Shown: piece by piece, positions 1 to 8,846 of the stretch
Numbering within the stretch: the first letter of the stretch is position 1
Layout: each line of letters starts with the position of its first letter
From: Streptomyces beihaiensis
GTDB taxonomy: Bacteria; Actinomycetota; Actinomycetes; Streptomycetales; Streptomycetaceae
Reading direction: 5' to 3'
DNA length: 64,000 bases
Assembly: GCF_026274175.1 (NCBI RefSeq)
Contig: NZ_JAPHNL010000222.1
Coordinates: 54,821 to 118,820, forward strand
Made by a program: the position numbers and the translations under genes
The notes under the pieces: model-generated
Seen by the model: the letters and a program-made list of their open reading frames with translations, nothing else
Database searches by the model: none
What the model was told of the DNA's origin: nothing

Positions 1-3000
1 CCCAGGCCAACTACGGCCCCAACGGGCAGGAGCTGGCGACCTACGCCCAGTACGACTCCACCACCGGGCGGCTCACCCAGACCTCCAGCATGCTGCAGAC
101 GCAGACCAGCGCGCTGGACGTGGTCGACTACCGCTACAACCAGGCCGGCGAGATCACCGCGATCGACGACCTGCGCGACAACACCACCCACGACACACAG
201 TGTTTCTCCTACGACTCCTTCCAGCGCCTGACCGCGGCCTGGACCGACACCAAGGGCATCACCAACCCCGGCACCGCCACCCCCGGCCAGGTCGGCGGCT
301 GCACCACCAGCCGCGTCCAGGACGCCTCCACGACCGTGGGCGGCCCGGCACCGTACTGGCAGACCTACAGCTACGACCTGCTCGGTGACCGCACCGGCAA
401 GGTCGACCACGACACCACCGGCAACGCTCTCGCGAACACCACCCAGGCCATCACCTACCCCGGCACCGACGGCACCACGGCAGCGACCCACCCCGACCAG
501 ACCGGCACGGAGACGGTCACCAACCCCACCCTGGGCACCGCGACCCAGACCGAGACCCACACCGACACCGGCTACAGCCCGAACGTCAACGCCGGCAACG
601 CGATGGACCGCAAGGTCACCACGGTCGGCCCGATCGTCACCGCGTTCACCCTCTCCAGCGGCGGCAAGCTGTGCGTCGACGACGCCTTGTCCGCCACCAC
701 CCCTGGCAACAAGGTGCAGGTCTACACCTGCAACGGCACGAGCGCACAGAAATGGTCGATCGGCACGGACCACACCGTGCGCGTCCACGGCATGTGCCTG
801 GACACCACAGGCAACGCCACCACCTCCGGCACCAAGGTCGTCATCGACACCTGCAACGGCGACCCGACCCAGCAGTGGAGGACGACCACCAGCGGCAAAC
901 TCGCCCTGGCCGCCAACAACAACCTGTGCCTGACCGACCCCTCCGCCTCCGCCACCAAGGGCACCCAGCTGACCGTCTCGGGCTGCTCCTCCAGCGGTGA
1001 CGTGTGGACGACGATCAAGGCGGGCCCGGTCCTGCCCGGCCAGCAACAGGACTTCACCTACGACGCCGAGGGCCACACCGCCACAGTCGCCACCACGCAG
1101 GGCACCCACACCCACACCAGCACCTACCTCTACGACGCCGACGGCGGACTGCTCGAACAGACCGCCTCCGTCGACGGCAGCCCCAGAACCCGCGTCCTCT
1201 ACCTCTTCGGCGGCGCCGAACAGATCACCCTCGACGTGAGGGCCAAGACCTTCACCGGCCTGCGCTTCTACACCGGCCCCGACGGCACCCGCATCACCCG
1301 CTCCTCCACCGGCTCGGTCAACTACGAGATGGCCACCACGCAGGGCACGGCGACCACCGCGGTCGACGCGGGCAGCCTCGCCGTGACCCGGCGTGCCTAC
1401 GACCCGTGGGGCAACCCCCGCGGCACCCAGCCCTCGACGTGGGTCGCCCCGGACGAGAACCACGGCTTCCTGGGCAAGCCCACCGACCCATCCTCCGGCC
1501 TCGACCTCCTCGGGGCCCGCAACTACGACCCGACGACCGGCCGCTTCCTCACCCCCGACCCGCTCTTCGAGGCCGGCGACCCCAACCAGATGGGCGGATA
1601 CACCTACGCCGGTGACAACCCGGTCAGCCTGAGCGACCCGACGGGCCTGTTCGGCTGGGGCAGCATCGGCCACTTCCTCACCGGTGTGCTGGACGGGTTC
1701 GCCGGCGACGCGTTCACCAGTTTCTGGAACTTGGGCAGCGCCTTCGGAAACCATGTCGCGGACGGCCTCGCCATGGGGTGGAACTGGTCCGTGAACAGGT
1801 CGGGTTCCTCCTGGGGTCTCCCTCACCTGAACACGCACGCCCACCCGTTCAGGACGAACCACAACCATCCGTTCGCCCACCTTTTCGGCGTCAAGACCAA
1901 CAGCACCTCCTACAAGGCCGGAAACTGGACCGGTTTCGTCGGCGGATTCGTGGCCGACGGCGTCGGAGTCGCGTCGAAGGGTGTGGAGGCATACAGGGCC
2001 CTGAAGGCCCTGCGGGCGGCCCGCGACGTCGAAGAGGGAGTCTCGGGCGGCAACGCGGCGGCCAAGGGCCTCGGCCACGACGGCGGAGGGACTCCCAAGG
2101 GGCCGAAGGGCGACTCGGGCGGCGGGGGCGGAAAGTCGGGTGGCAAGCCCCGCGACCTGCAGGACGGCTCCGCCGCCGCGAACAGGCATGCCGCCGAGCC
2201 TGACAGCCCGCACGTCGGCAGCGAGGGAACCAAGCCGAGGCCGAAGGGGTGCAGCTTCTCGCCGGACACCCCGGTCCTCATGGCCCACGGCAAGACCAAG
2301 CCGATCGGCAAGATCAAGACCGGCGACAAGGTCGAATCCGCCAGCCCCAAGACGGGCAAGCACCAGGGCCCCCGCACGGTCCAGCACGTGTGGATCAACC
2401 ACGACCACGACCTGGTCGACGTCACGATCCGCACCGAGGACGGCCGCAAGGCCACCCTCCACACCACCGCCAACCACCCCTTCTGGGACGACACCACCCA
2501 CACCTGGGTCCCCGCCGGGAAACTCCACCGCGGCGACGCCCTCAACACCGCCGACAACGGCCACGCCCACGTCGTCACCCTGCACGCCACACCCGGTGCG
2601 GCGAACCGCTGGAACCTCACCGTCCAGCAACTTCACACGTACTACGTTGTGCCGGGCGGCGTCCCGGTCCTGGTGCACAACACTTGTGGACCGGTTTTCC
2701 GTGGCACCACGAAGGGATACGGAGGCAGTCCGGGAGTCCAGAGGGCCGGCGTGACGCCGACCTCCTCGGATCCGGGAGTTGCTACGATCTTCGCAACTCA
2801 CTCCGAGCAGTACGGCGCCGATGCCGTGGTGCAGATCGCGATGCCCGAGGATGTCGCCGGCGTCGAATCCCTGCCCGGGTATATCGCAAGGGAAGCGGAA
2901 GTTCAGTTGGATATGCCGCCCACTGAATTTGCGGGCCGTGCAAGCATTGAGATACCGGTATCTCATGCGAGAGCCATCCTCGGGCGGATGGGGATAGGGA

Positions 3001-3113
3001 TCCCTCGGGATATCGGGATCGATGACCTGAATCCCACGCTTGAATTCACGCCCAAGCTGACGCCTGAACAGATAAGTCAGTTCGTCGAGGAGGCAAAGAA
3101 CTATGGAAGCTAG
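1..3113 (+). CDS. RHS-repeat polymorphic toxin with ricin-B lectin, HINT and ART-like tip (5' partial)
   Basis: The frame is open from base 3, so the gene begins upstream of the window. From the N-terminus it shows YD-type RHS repeats, a ricin-B-like lectin insert at about 640-1035 (motifs QKW and QQW), more RHS repeats, and the RHS core-closing segment near 1521-1650 (YDPTTGRFLTPDP, then DPTG). A variable Gly/Lys-rich linker follows. A pretoxin HINT domain lies at about 2247-2690: CSFSPDTPVL start, TANHPFW block, and the terminal VLVHN before the last Cys. The final ~140 residues (2691-3113) carry an RGT strand, a TPTSSDPG stretch and a late acidic segment, which resembles an ADP-ribosyltransferase tip. 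Families of this build are exported contact-dependent toxins whose tip is released by HINT autocleavage. The RHS/HINT call is firm; the ART call is inference. Confidence 0.9.
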   Translation, partial: QANYGPNGQELATYAQYDSTTGRLTQTSSMLQTQTSALDVVDYRYNQAGEITAIDDLRDNTTHDTQCFSYDSFQRLTAAWTDTKGITNPGTATPGQVGGCTTSRVQDASTTVGGPAPYWQTYSYDLLGDRTGKVDHDTTGNALANTTQAITYPGTDGTTAATHPDQTGTETVTNPTLGTATQTETHTDTGYSPNVNAGNAMDRKVTTVGPIVTAFTLSSGGKLCVDDALSATTPGNKVQVYTCNGTSAQKWSIGTDHTVRVHGMCLDTTGNATTSGTKVVIDTCNGDPTQQWRTTTSGKLALAANNNLCLTDPSASATKGTQLTVSGCSSSGDVWTTIKAGPVLPGQQQDFTYDAEGHTATVATTQGTHTHTSTYLYDADGGLLEQTASVDGSPRTRVLYLFGGAEQITLDVRAKTFTGLRFYTGPDGTRITRSSTGSVNYEMATTQGTATTAVDAGSLAVTRRAYDPWGNPRGTQPSTWVAPDENHGFLGKPTDPSSGLDLLGARNYDPTTGRFLTPDPLFEAGDPNQMGGYTYAGDNPVSLSDPTGLFGWGSIGHFLTGVLDGFAGDAFTSFWNLGSAFGNHVADGLAMGWNWSVNRSGSSWGLPHLNTHAHPFRTNHNHPFAHLFGVKTNSTSYKAGNWTGFVGGFVADGVGVASKGVEAYRALKALRAARDVEEGVSGGNAAAKGLGHDGGGTPKGPKGDSGGGGGKSGGKPRDLQDGSAAANRHAAEPDSPHVGSEGTKPRPKGCSFSPDTPVLMAHGKTKPIGKIKTGDKVESASPKTGKHQGPRTVQHVWINHDHDLVDVTIRTEDGRKATLHTTANHPFWDDTTHTWVPAGKLHRGDALNTADNGHAHVVTLHATPGAANRWNLTVQQLHTYYVVPGGVPVLVHNTCGPVFRGTTKGYGGSPGVQRAGVTPTSSDPGVATIFATHSEQYGADAVVQIAMPEDVAGVESLPGYIAREAEVQLDMPPTEFAGRASIEIPVSHARAILGRMGIGIPRDIGIDDLNPTLEFTPKLTPEQISQFVEEAKNYGS

Positions 3114-3402
3114 TGGTTCGTTGCAGATCGAGCAGATCGTCGAGTCCTCGGCGGAGCGTATTGTCTGCATCGTCCGCTGTGTGGGCGGCTCGGTTCGGCC
3201 GGGTGACTCTGTGAGCGGCGATGCGAATGAGGAATCCGCACACGCAGCTGCCCGTGCGCACGTCGAAGGGATTTGGTTCCCAGGCCGGAGGATCGATCTC
3301 TTGGATCCCCCGCACGCGGCCAAGGTCGAAATCCTGGGGGAGGACTGCACGGCGCTGAGAAGCGCCTCCAGGATCTACACCTTCCCCGGATCCGCGCAGT
3401 GA
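3103..3402 (+). CDS. putative immunity protein, EF-Tu domain 2-like
   Basis: A 99-residue acidic protein whose ATG lies inside the last codons of the toxin gene (11-nt overlap), the usual arrangement of toxin and cognate immunity genes. No signal peptide or membrane segment is visible, so it should be cytosolic. Its pattern (QIEQIVES...GGSVRPGDSV...RIDLLDPP...VEILGED...FPG) follows the beta-barrel domain 2 of EF-Tu-type GTPases: a VRPGDSV turn, a central RIDLL strand and a closing xPG. This is judged by eye only. The likely job is neutralising the toxin tip encoded immediately upstream. It could instead be an unrelated small beta-barrel protein. Confidence 0.7.
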   Translation: MEASGSLQIEQIVESSAERIVCIVRCVGGSVRPGDSVSGDANEESAHAAARAHVEGIWFPGRRIDLLDPPHAAKVEILGEDCTALRSASRIYTFPGSAQ

Positions 3403-3420
3403 TTCGATCGGGTCGATGAG

Positions 3421-3459
3421 TCGAGAGCCCCACCGGATGTGTTCCGGTGGGGCTCTCGA
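3421..3459. terminator. bidirectional terminator
   Basis: Perfect 17-bp inverted repeat (arms 3421-3437 and 3443-3459) with a 5-nt loop TGTGT. It sits between the convergent immunity gene and MFS gene and can serve both. Confidence 0.9.
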
Positions 3460-3477
3460 CTGTCTGAGCGCCCCGTG

Positions 3478-4797
3478 TCAGTGGGCCGCCTCCCGCCGCT
3501 CGCCGAGCGGAGCCACCGCCCGCACCTCGGCCGCCCCGGCCACCTCGGCCGCTCCGACCGTTCCAGACGCCCCGGCCGCTTCAGACGCCCCGCGCCCCTC
3601 AAGCCCCCGCATCAGCCCCCAGTACCCGCCCGCCGTCACCGTCCCCAGCAGCGCGCACCCCGCCCACAGCCACCCGGCGCCCGCCGCGTCGATGACCCAG
3701 CCGCCCGCGAGCGGGGCGACGAGGGTGGCGGCCGACCAGGAGGTGCTGTACACGCCCTGATAGCGGCCGCGGCCCTCGGCGGGGGCGAGGCGGGCGACGA
3801 GGCCGGACTGGGTCGGGGCGTTGACCATCTCGCCGAGCGTCCACACCACGACCGTCATCGCGTACGCGCCCACGGACCCGGCGAACGCGGTCAGCGCGAA
3901 GCCGTAGCCGATGAGCAGCGAGGAGACGGTGAGCAGGCGGCCCGGGTCGCGGCGCTCGATGAACCGGGTCAGCGGGATCTGCAGGGCGACGATGACGACG
4001 CCGTTCACGGCCGCCACCAGTCCGACGTCCGAGCTGGAAAGACCGTCGGCGCCCATCACGATCGGCAGGCCGACCGAGCTCTGCGTGAAGACGACGGCGA
4101 CCAGGAAGGACAGGCCGACCATGAGCATGAACCGGCCGTCGCGCAGGACCGTGGCGAGGGTGACGGTGGGCGCGGGCGCGCCCGTGACGGGCGTCACGGC
4201 CCCGGGCCGCGACTCCTTCACCTTCACGAAGACCAGGCACGCGCAGGCGAGCGTCATGCCCGCCTCGACGAGGAAGCCGAGCGTGTAGCTCCGGGCGACG
4301 AGGAAGCCCGCGTACGCGGACGAGACCGCGAACCCCAGGTTGATCGCCCAGTAGTTCAAGGAGAACGCGCGCACCCGGTCCTCGGGGCGGACGATGTCCG
4401 CCATCATCGCCTGGATCGCGGGCCGCGACGCGTTCGAGGCGAGCCCGAGGACGAAGCCAGTGACGGCGATGGCGGCCGGGTCGCGTACGAAGGCCAGTGA
4501 CGCGACCGTCGCGGACGTCGCGAGTTGTGCGCCCAGGAGCGTGGGGCGGCGGCCGAGCCGGTCCGCGAGGACCCCGCCCAGGAGCGAGGCGATGACCCCG
4601 CCGAGTCCGATGAGCGAGGCGACGAGACCGGCATACGCGGCGGAGAAGCCGCGCTGCGTGGTCAGGTAGAGGGCGAGGAAGGTGAGGACGAACGCCCCGA
4701 GTCGGTTGACGAGCGTGCTCGTCCACAGCCACCAGAATTCTCGCGGCAACCCTGAGACGGACTCCTTGGCGGCACGTCTGAGCGAGGCGACTGACAT
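3478..4797 (-). CDS. MFS transporter
   Basis: A 439-residue, 12-segment major facilitator with the family motif A between TM2 and TM3 (LADRLGRRP). It probably exports small molecules or drugs; the substrate cannot be read from sequence. The start [11 protein letters not shown] is chosen because GGGGGAAC lies just upstream; a start 24 codons earlier would add a hydrophilic tail lacking a good ribosome site. The C-terminus is Ala/Gly/Glu-rich low complexity ([11 protein letters not shown]) after the last membrane segment. It diverges from gpmA across a gap of about 135 bp. Confidence 0.88.
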   Translation of the reverse strand: MSVASLRRAAKESVSGLPREFWWLWTSTLVNRLGAFVLTFLALYLTTQRGFSAAYAGLVASLIGLGGVIASLLGGVLADRLGRRPTLLGAQLATSATVASLAFVRDPAAIAVTGFVLGLASNASRPAIQAMMADIVRPEDRVRAFSLNYWAINLGFAVSSAYAGFLVARSYTLGFLVEAGMTLACACLVFVKVKESRPGAVTPVTGAPAPTVTLATVLRDGRFMLMVGLSFLVAVVFTQSSVGLPIVMGADGLSSSDVGLVAAVNGVVIVALQIPLTRFIERRDPGRLLTVSSLLIGYGFALTAFAGSVGAYAMTVVVWTLGEMVNAPTQSGLVARLAPAEGRGRYQGVYSTSWSAATLVAPLAGGWVIDAAGAGWLWAGCALLGTVTAGGYWGLMRGLEGRGASEAAGASGTVGAAEVAGAAEVRAVAPLGERREAAH

Positions 4798-4932
4798 AGG
4801 TGCGTTCCCCCGGGGAAATGTAAGCGGCGCAAGCGGTGGCCGTACCTTACGATCCGGGTCGGTGCCCATGCCACTGAATTAACGGCCACCGTCAATCGGC
4901 GGGGGCCGGACGGGTCGATTAGGCTCGGGCGC

Positions 4933-5697
4933 ATGGCCGACGCACCGTACAAGCTGATCCTCCTCCGCCACGGCGAGAGCGAATGGAACGCCAAGAACCT
5001 GTTCACCGGCTGGGTGGACGTCAACCTCAACGAGAAGGGCGAGAAGGAGGCAGTCCGCGGCGGTGAGCTGCTCACGGACGCCGGTCTGCTGCCCGACGTG
5101 GTCCACACCTCGCTCCAGAAGCGCGCGATCCGCACCGCGCAGCTGGCGCTGGAGGCCGCCGACCGTCACTGGATCCCCGTCCACCGCACGTGGCGCCTGA
5201 ACGAGCGCCACTACGGCGCCCTGCAGGGCAAGGACAAGGCGCAGACCCTGGCCGAGTTCGGCGAGGAGCAGTTCATGCTGTGGCGCCGCTCCTACGACAC
5301 CCCGCCCCCGGCGCTCGACCGCGACGCCGAGTTCTCCCAGTTCGACGACGCGCGCTACGCGGACCTCCCGCCGGAGCTGCGCCCGCAGACGGAGTGCCTC
5401 AAGGACGTCGTCAAGCGCATGCTGCCGTACTGGTACGACGGCATCGTCCCGGACCTCAAGGCTGGCCGCACCGTCCTGATCGCGGCCCACGGCAACTCGC
5501 TGCGTGCCCTGGTCAAGCACCTGGACGGCATCTCCGACGCCGACATCGCGGGCCTCAACATCCCGACCGGCATCCCGCTCTCCTACGAGCTGGACGCCGA
5601 CTTCAAGCCGGTCAAGCCGGGCGGCACGTACCTCGACCCGGAGGCGGCCGCGGCGGCGATCGAGGCCGTGAAGAACCAGGGCAAGGCCAAGAAGTAG
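4933..5697 (+). CDS. gpmA: 2,3-bisphosphoglycerate-dependent phosphoglycerate mutase
   Basis: Cytosolic glycolytic enzyme that interconverts 3- and 2-phosphoglycerate. The 253-254-residue length is typical. The phosphohistidine motif [10 protein letters not shown] lies at residues 11-20 (His13) and the second catalytic His is in the AAHGNS motif near residue 190. The C-terminus is Lys/Ala-rich (KNQGKAKK). There is no clear Shine-Dalgarno sequence; a TAGGCT hexamer at 4920-4925 lies 7 nt before the ATG, which suggests a leaderless transcript. The orthologue in S. coelicolor is the pgm gene in the same syntenic position. Confidence 0.97.
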   Translation: MADAPYKLILLRHGESEWNAKNLFTGWVDVNLNEKGEKEAVRGGELLTDAGLLPDVVHTSLQKRAIRTAQLALEAADRHWIPVHRTWRLNERHYGALQGKDKAQTLAEFGEEQFMLWRRSYDTPPPALDRDAEFSQFDDARYADLPPELRPQTECLKDVVKRMLPYWYDGIVPDLKAGRTVLIAAHGNSLRALVKHLDGISDADIAGLNIPTGIPLSYELDADFKPVKPGGTYLDPEAAAAAIEAVKNQGKAKK

Positions 5698-5717
5698 CGG
5701 TTCAAGTAGTCCGTTTC

Positions 5718-5807
5718 GAGCAGTCGGTTTCGATCGAGCAGTCGGTTTCGATCGAGCGGTCGGCTTCGATCGAGCGGTCGGCTTCGATCGAGCGGTCGGT
5801 TTCGAGC
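5718..5807. repeat. 18-bp tandem repeat, five units
   Basis: Five consecutive 18-nt units of the form GAGCRGTCGGYTTCGATC lie just after gpmA, followed to about 5850 by shorter derivatives built on GTAGTTTCGGGCC. No coding pattern is visible. The units vary only at a few transition positions, which suggests recent expansion. Confidence 0.9.
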
Positions 5808-5855
5808 TGTAGTTTCGGGCCGTAGTTTCGGGCCGTAGCTTTCGAGCAGTGAGTC

Positions 5856-5892
5856 AGCCCCCTGTCCGCGCTTTCGCGTCGGGCGGGGGGCT
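5856..5892. terminator. probable gpmA terminator
   Basis: AGCCCCC (5856-5862) pairs with GGGGGCT (5886-5892) around a GC-rich interior, followed by a T/C-rich tract of CTTTCTTGC-like repeats. Confidence 0.55.
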
Positions 5893-6039
5893 TCTTGCGT
5901 TTCTTGCCTTTCTTGCCTTTCTTGCGTTTCCCTGGGGCGGGCCCGTTCGGTCAGGCGCCGGTCCAGGTGAGGCGCTCCCGAGCGCGTCTGCGCCGCCCGC
6001 GCGACCCCTTGAGGCGCGAGCGCCTGCTCCCGCCGGTCC

Positions 6040-6810
6040 TCACGTGGCCGGGGCGCCCGGCGTGTCCGGCGTCTCCGGCGTGTGCAGGAGGCGGAGGAAC
6101 GCCCTGATGCCTGCGATGAGTTCCTGGTTGTCCGTCAGGTGGGACACCGCCGACTCGAACTCCCGGGAGAGGGCGGTGAACTTGCGGCTCGTCTCGTCGG
6201 CGTGTTCGTAGGTGGTGAGGGAAAGGGCTTCGAGGGAGCGGCGGAGCTCCGCCAGGGTTCGGTAGTGATCCTCGGTGCGCTCCTCCAGGACCCGGGCCGT
6301 GGACTCGAAGTGGTCCACGCGGGCGCGCAGTTCCGCGACGTCGTCCCTCGGGAAGGTGACGTCCTTCAGCAGCGTGCCCAGGCGTCGGCGGAGTTGGGCG
6401 AAGTACGCGTTCGCCGGGCGGAAGAAGGTGCTGAGGACGAAGAAGCCGGCGAACCAGTAGCCGGTGAGGGCACCCGTCGCCCAGGTGACGGCGAGGATGA
6501 CCGCCGCCGTGAGGATGTGGCCCGCGATCGCCGTGCGGAGCATCGCGCGGGCGATGCGAGCCGCCTCCTCGTCACGGACCTCCGGCACCTTCAGGCCCTT
6601 GTCGCGGCTCACGGCGATCTCGGCCCGTACGGCGTGCGCGCGGAAGTACAGGTTCCAGGGGAGGGTGAGCAGGAGCAGCAGCCAGAGCAGGCTGAGGGCT
6701 CCCGCCCCGGCGGTGACGACCAGGGCGGGCGGCGCACCGGCCAGGTACGCCAGTACCAATGCCGTGGCCGCTGCCACGACGGCCGCCGTGGCGCCCAGGA
6801 ATCTGCCCAT
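6040..6810 (-). CDS. hypothetical membrane protein with C-terminal coiled coil
   Basis: About 256 residues. Two hydrophobic hairpins (about residues 5-50 and 95-135) flank a charged cytosolic loop. A long amphipathic helical region rich in Glu, Arg and Leu follows (ELRARVDHFESTARVLEER onward), then a Pro/Thr-rich tail (TPETPDTPGAPAT). No enzyme motif is seen. The start at 6810 is chosen for the GGAGGGC sequence 12 nt upstream; a GTG at 6840 would add ten residues. It faces the CPT-like kinase gene with the same orientation but a 145-bp gap, so operon membership is uncertain. Confidence 0.8.
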   Translation of the reverse strand: MGRFLGATAAVVAAATALVLAYLAGAPPALVVTAGAGALSLLWLLLLLTLPWNLYFRAHAVRAEIAVSRDKGLKVPEVRDEEAARIARAMLRTAIAGHILTAAVILAVTWATGALTGYWFAGFFVLSTFFRPANAYFAQLRRRLGTLLKDVTFPRDDVAELRARVDHFESTARVLEERTEDHYRTLAELRRSLEALSLTTYEHADETSRKFTALSREFESAVSHLTDNQELIAGIRAFLRLLHTPETPDTPGAPAT

Positions 6811-6954
6811 GTCTCTTCGCCGCCCTCCACCGTTCGTCACCGGTCCGCCGCCATCGTGCTCCGAGCGGTGCGTGGGGGCATGAGTACACGTACTCAGGGC
6901 GTCACTTGGGCATCGCCTGGGGATCGCCTGGGGATCACCTGTGCAGCCGGCCCG

Positions 6955-7494
6955 TCAGCCCATGTGCGCCACGATCCTCCGCGCGCACTCCTCCGCCGGG
7001 CCGACCGTCGTGTCCACGACCAAGTCGTACGTCACTCCCTCGTGCACGAGCTCCGCCTGGCGCGCCGCCATGCCCGCCACCCGGTCGCCGCGGGCAGCCT
7101 CACGGGACACCGCCACCTTTGGCGCGCAGCGCACACCCACCCACAGCACGTCCAGGCCGTCCAGCGCGCTGCGCCAGCGGTTTTGGGAGTCCGAGCCGCC
7201 GAGGAAGACGTCGTCCACGATCACCGGTGCCCCGGCCGACGCCATCGCCGCCACCCCCACGCTCCACGCCCGCTCCAGCGTGTGGAACGCCGCTGTGACG
7301 GTCACCTCGCCGTTCGGGCCGATGTCGACGCCGCCGCCCGACGCGGGCAGCGCCGCGATCAGGTCGTCGATGCTCAGCGTCAGCCATGGCGTGGGCAGCA
7401 GGAGCCGCTGGAGCGCTCGGGCGAGCGAGGTCTTGCCGGAGCTTGATCCGCCGTTGAGGACGATCACGTCTGTCACGGGCGGCACAGTAGTCAC
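6955..7494 (-). CDS. chloramphenicol phosphotransferase-like P-loop kinase
   Basis: A 179-residue nucleoside-triphosphate-binding protein with Walker A GGSSSGKT at residues 15-22, an SIDDLI segment and a VIVDDVFLGG strand matching the CPT (chloramphenicol 3-O-phosphotransferase) family of small-molecule kinases. True CPT confers chloramphenicol resistance in the producer; many paralogues have unknown substrates, so resistance is not claimed. Several GTG codons are possible starts (7494 and positions 7 and 10 codons in). There is no strong upstream ribosome site. Confidence 0.85.
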   Translation of the reverse strand: MTTVPPVTDVIVLNGGSSSGKTSLARALQRLLLPTPWLTLSIDDLIAALPASGGGVDIGPNGEVTVTAAFHTLERAWSVGVAAMASAGAPVIVDDVFLGGSDSQNRWRSALDGLDVLWVGVRCAPKVAVSREAARGDRVAGMAARQAELVHEGVTYDLVVDTTVGPAEECARRIVAHMG

Positions 7495-7614
7495 GCACGG
7501 CCGATGGGCGCGACCAACTTACGCGCCCGTGTGCGCCGTTGATGCGCCCACCTGGATGGGCATGCAATGGGGGAGGCGCTCCACCGCGGAGGGCCGTGAG
7601 GAGGGAAGGAAATC

Positions 7615-7779
7615 ATGGCCGCCGACTCCCCGAAGCCCGATCTGACCCCCGAAGAGTCCGTCGAAGTGAGCCGCCCGGTGCCGGAGCTCGTGCTGCTCGG
7701 CGCCTGTGGCTGCGGCTCCGGCTGCGGCTGCGGCTGCCAGCAGGGCGCGCCCTGCCAGTGCGGCGGCTGCTGCGGCTGA
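7615..7779 (+). CDS. 54-residue Cys/Gly-rich small protein
   Basis: Short gene with a strong Shine-Dalgarno sequence (GAGGAGGGAAGGAAATC before the ATG). The first 28 residues are acidic and helix-prone (PDLTPEESVEVSRPVPELVLL). The last 25 hold nine cysteines in CGCGSGCGCGC and PCQCGGCCG clusters. This leader/core split resembles either a metal-binding metallothionein-like protein or a ribosomally made modified-peptide precursor. No family is recognised. It lies between the CPT-like kinase (divergent) and phoU (convergent) and is followed by a strong terminator, so it is probably its own transcript. Confidence 0.7.
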   Translation: MAADSPKPDLTPEESVEVSRPVPELVLLGACGCGSGCGCGCQQGAPCQCGGCCG

Positions 7780-7789
7780 CCCAGACCGA

Positions 7790-7892
7790 CGGCGCCGCGC
7801 CGACGACGACATACCGACGGCGACCTACCGACGGCGGCATACCGACGCTGCCGCGCCGACGCCGCCGTATCGGCGCCGCCGTATCGACGGCG
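7790..7892. repeat. degenerate CGACGGCG/ACCGACGGC repeat tract
   Basis: About 100 nt between the Cys-rich gene and the terminator made of imperfect copies of (ac)CGACGGCGacctAC and related GCCGCCGTATCGGC units. No coding signal. Confidence 0.6.
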
Positions 7893-7900
7893 ACGTACGA

Positions 7901-7940
7901 GAGGGGCCCCGCACACATCTACGTGTGTGCGGGGCCCCTC
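7901..7940. terminator. bidirectional terminator
   Basis: Perfect 17-bp stem (7901-7917 with 7924-7940) and 6-nt loop between the convergent Cys-rich gene and phoU. Confidence 0.92.
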
Positions 7941-7980
7941 CGCGTACGGCCGCACAGGAGGTGCGTGCGGACCGGGCCGG

Positions 7981-8661
7981 TCAGACGCCGCCCTCGACGG
8001 CTGTCGGCTGCTGCACCTCGTCCGCGTGCTCGCCCGTCACCAGGTAGACGACCCGCTTCGCGACCGACACCGCGTGGTCCGCGAAGCGCTCGTAGTAGCG
8101 GCCGAGCAGCGTCACGTCGACCGCTGTCTCGATGCCGTGCTTCCACTTCTCGTCCATCAGGTGCTGGAAGAGCGTGCGGTGCAGCAGGTCCATCTCGTCG
8201 TCGTCCTGCTCCAGCTGCATCGCCAGGTCGACGTCCTTGGTGATGATGACCTCCGCCGCCTTCGCCATCAGGCGCTGCGCCAGCTGGCCCATCTCCAGGA
8301 TCGTGGCGTGCAGGTCGTGCGGCACCGCCCGGTCCGGGAAGCGCAGCCGGGCCAGCTTCGCCACGTGCTGGGCGAGGTCGCCGGAGCGCTCCAGGTCGGC
8401 GGACATCCGCAGCGACGTGACCACGATCCGCAGATCCGTGGCCACCGGCTGCTGGCGCGCCAGCAGGGCTATGGCCTTGGCCTCCAGGTCGTGCTGGAGA
8501 TCGTCCACCCGCTGGTCGGCGGCGATCACGTTCTCCGCCAGCTTCAGGTCCGCGTCGAGCATGGCCGTGGTGGCGCGCCCGATCGCCGACCCGACCAGGC
8601 GGGCCATCTCGACCAGGCCGTCGCCGATCGAGTCAAGTTCCTCGTGGTACGCGTCACGCAT
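7981..8661 (-). CDS. phoU: phosphate signalling protein PhoU
   Basis: A 226-residue all-helical cytosolic protein with two PhoU repeats (E-x-x-x-D metal-binding patterns, e.g. VDDLQHDLEAKAIALLARQQP). PhoU restrains the Pho response, probably by contacting PhoR and the Pst transporter. The start MRDAYHEELDSIG at 8661 is fixed by GAGGGAAC 9 nt upstream and by family N-termini. It is transcribed divergently from phoR-phoP and shares with it a region holding PHO boxes. Confidence 0.95.
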   Translation of the reverse strand: MRDAYHEELDSIGDGLVEMARLVGSAIGRATTAMLDADLKLAENVIAADQRVDDLQHDLEAKAIALLARQQPVATDLRIVVTSLRMSADLERSGDLAQHVAKLARLRFPDRAVPHDLHATILEMGQLAQRLMAKAAEVIITKDVDLAMQLEQDDDEMDLLHRTLFQHLMDEKWKHGIETAVDVTLLGRYYERFADHAVSVAKRVVYLVTGEHADEVQQPTAVEGGV

Positions 8662-8740
8662 ACGACGTTCCCTCTCTGTCCGTGGGGCGGGGCAGCCCCA
8701 CGGTCCCACGTTCGGCCCTGTACGCGTCGGAATCCGACAT

Positions 8741-8773
8741 CACAAGTGAATCAGCTCCGTACCCAAGGTGAAC
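8741..8773 (-). promoter_or_regulatory. PHO box (three 11-nt PhoP direct-repeat units)
   Basis: On the minus strand three consecutive 11-nt units read GTTCACCTTGG (8773-8763), GTACGGAGCTG (8762-8752) and ATTCACTTGTG (8751-8741). The outer two fit the Streptomyces PhoP unit GTTCACC-type consensus well and the middle one is degenerate. Position between phoU and phoR suggests PhoP control of both transcripts. Confidence 0.75.
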
Positions 8774-8846
8774 TCTGGGCGACGAGTGTTCGAGCTGCCA
8801 CTCGGACGGCTGTGGAGGACGCCGAGAGCGCGCATAACCTGAATGC

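Noticed and set aside
5718-5807. Possible CRISPR array
   Set aside because: The 18-nt units are directly contiguous with no spacers, and no cas gene is nearby.
6955-7494. Genuine chloramphenicol resistance gene
   Set aside because: Only fold-level resemblance; no chloramphenicol pathway nearby, so called CPT-like only.
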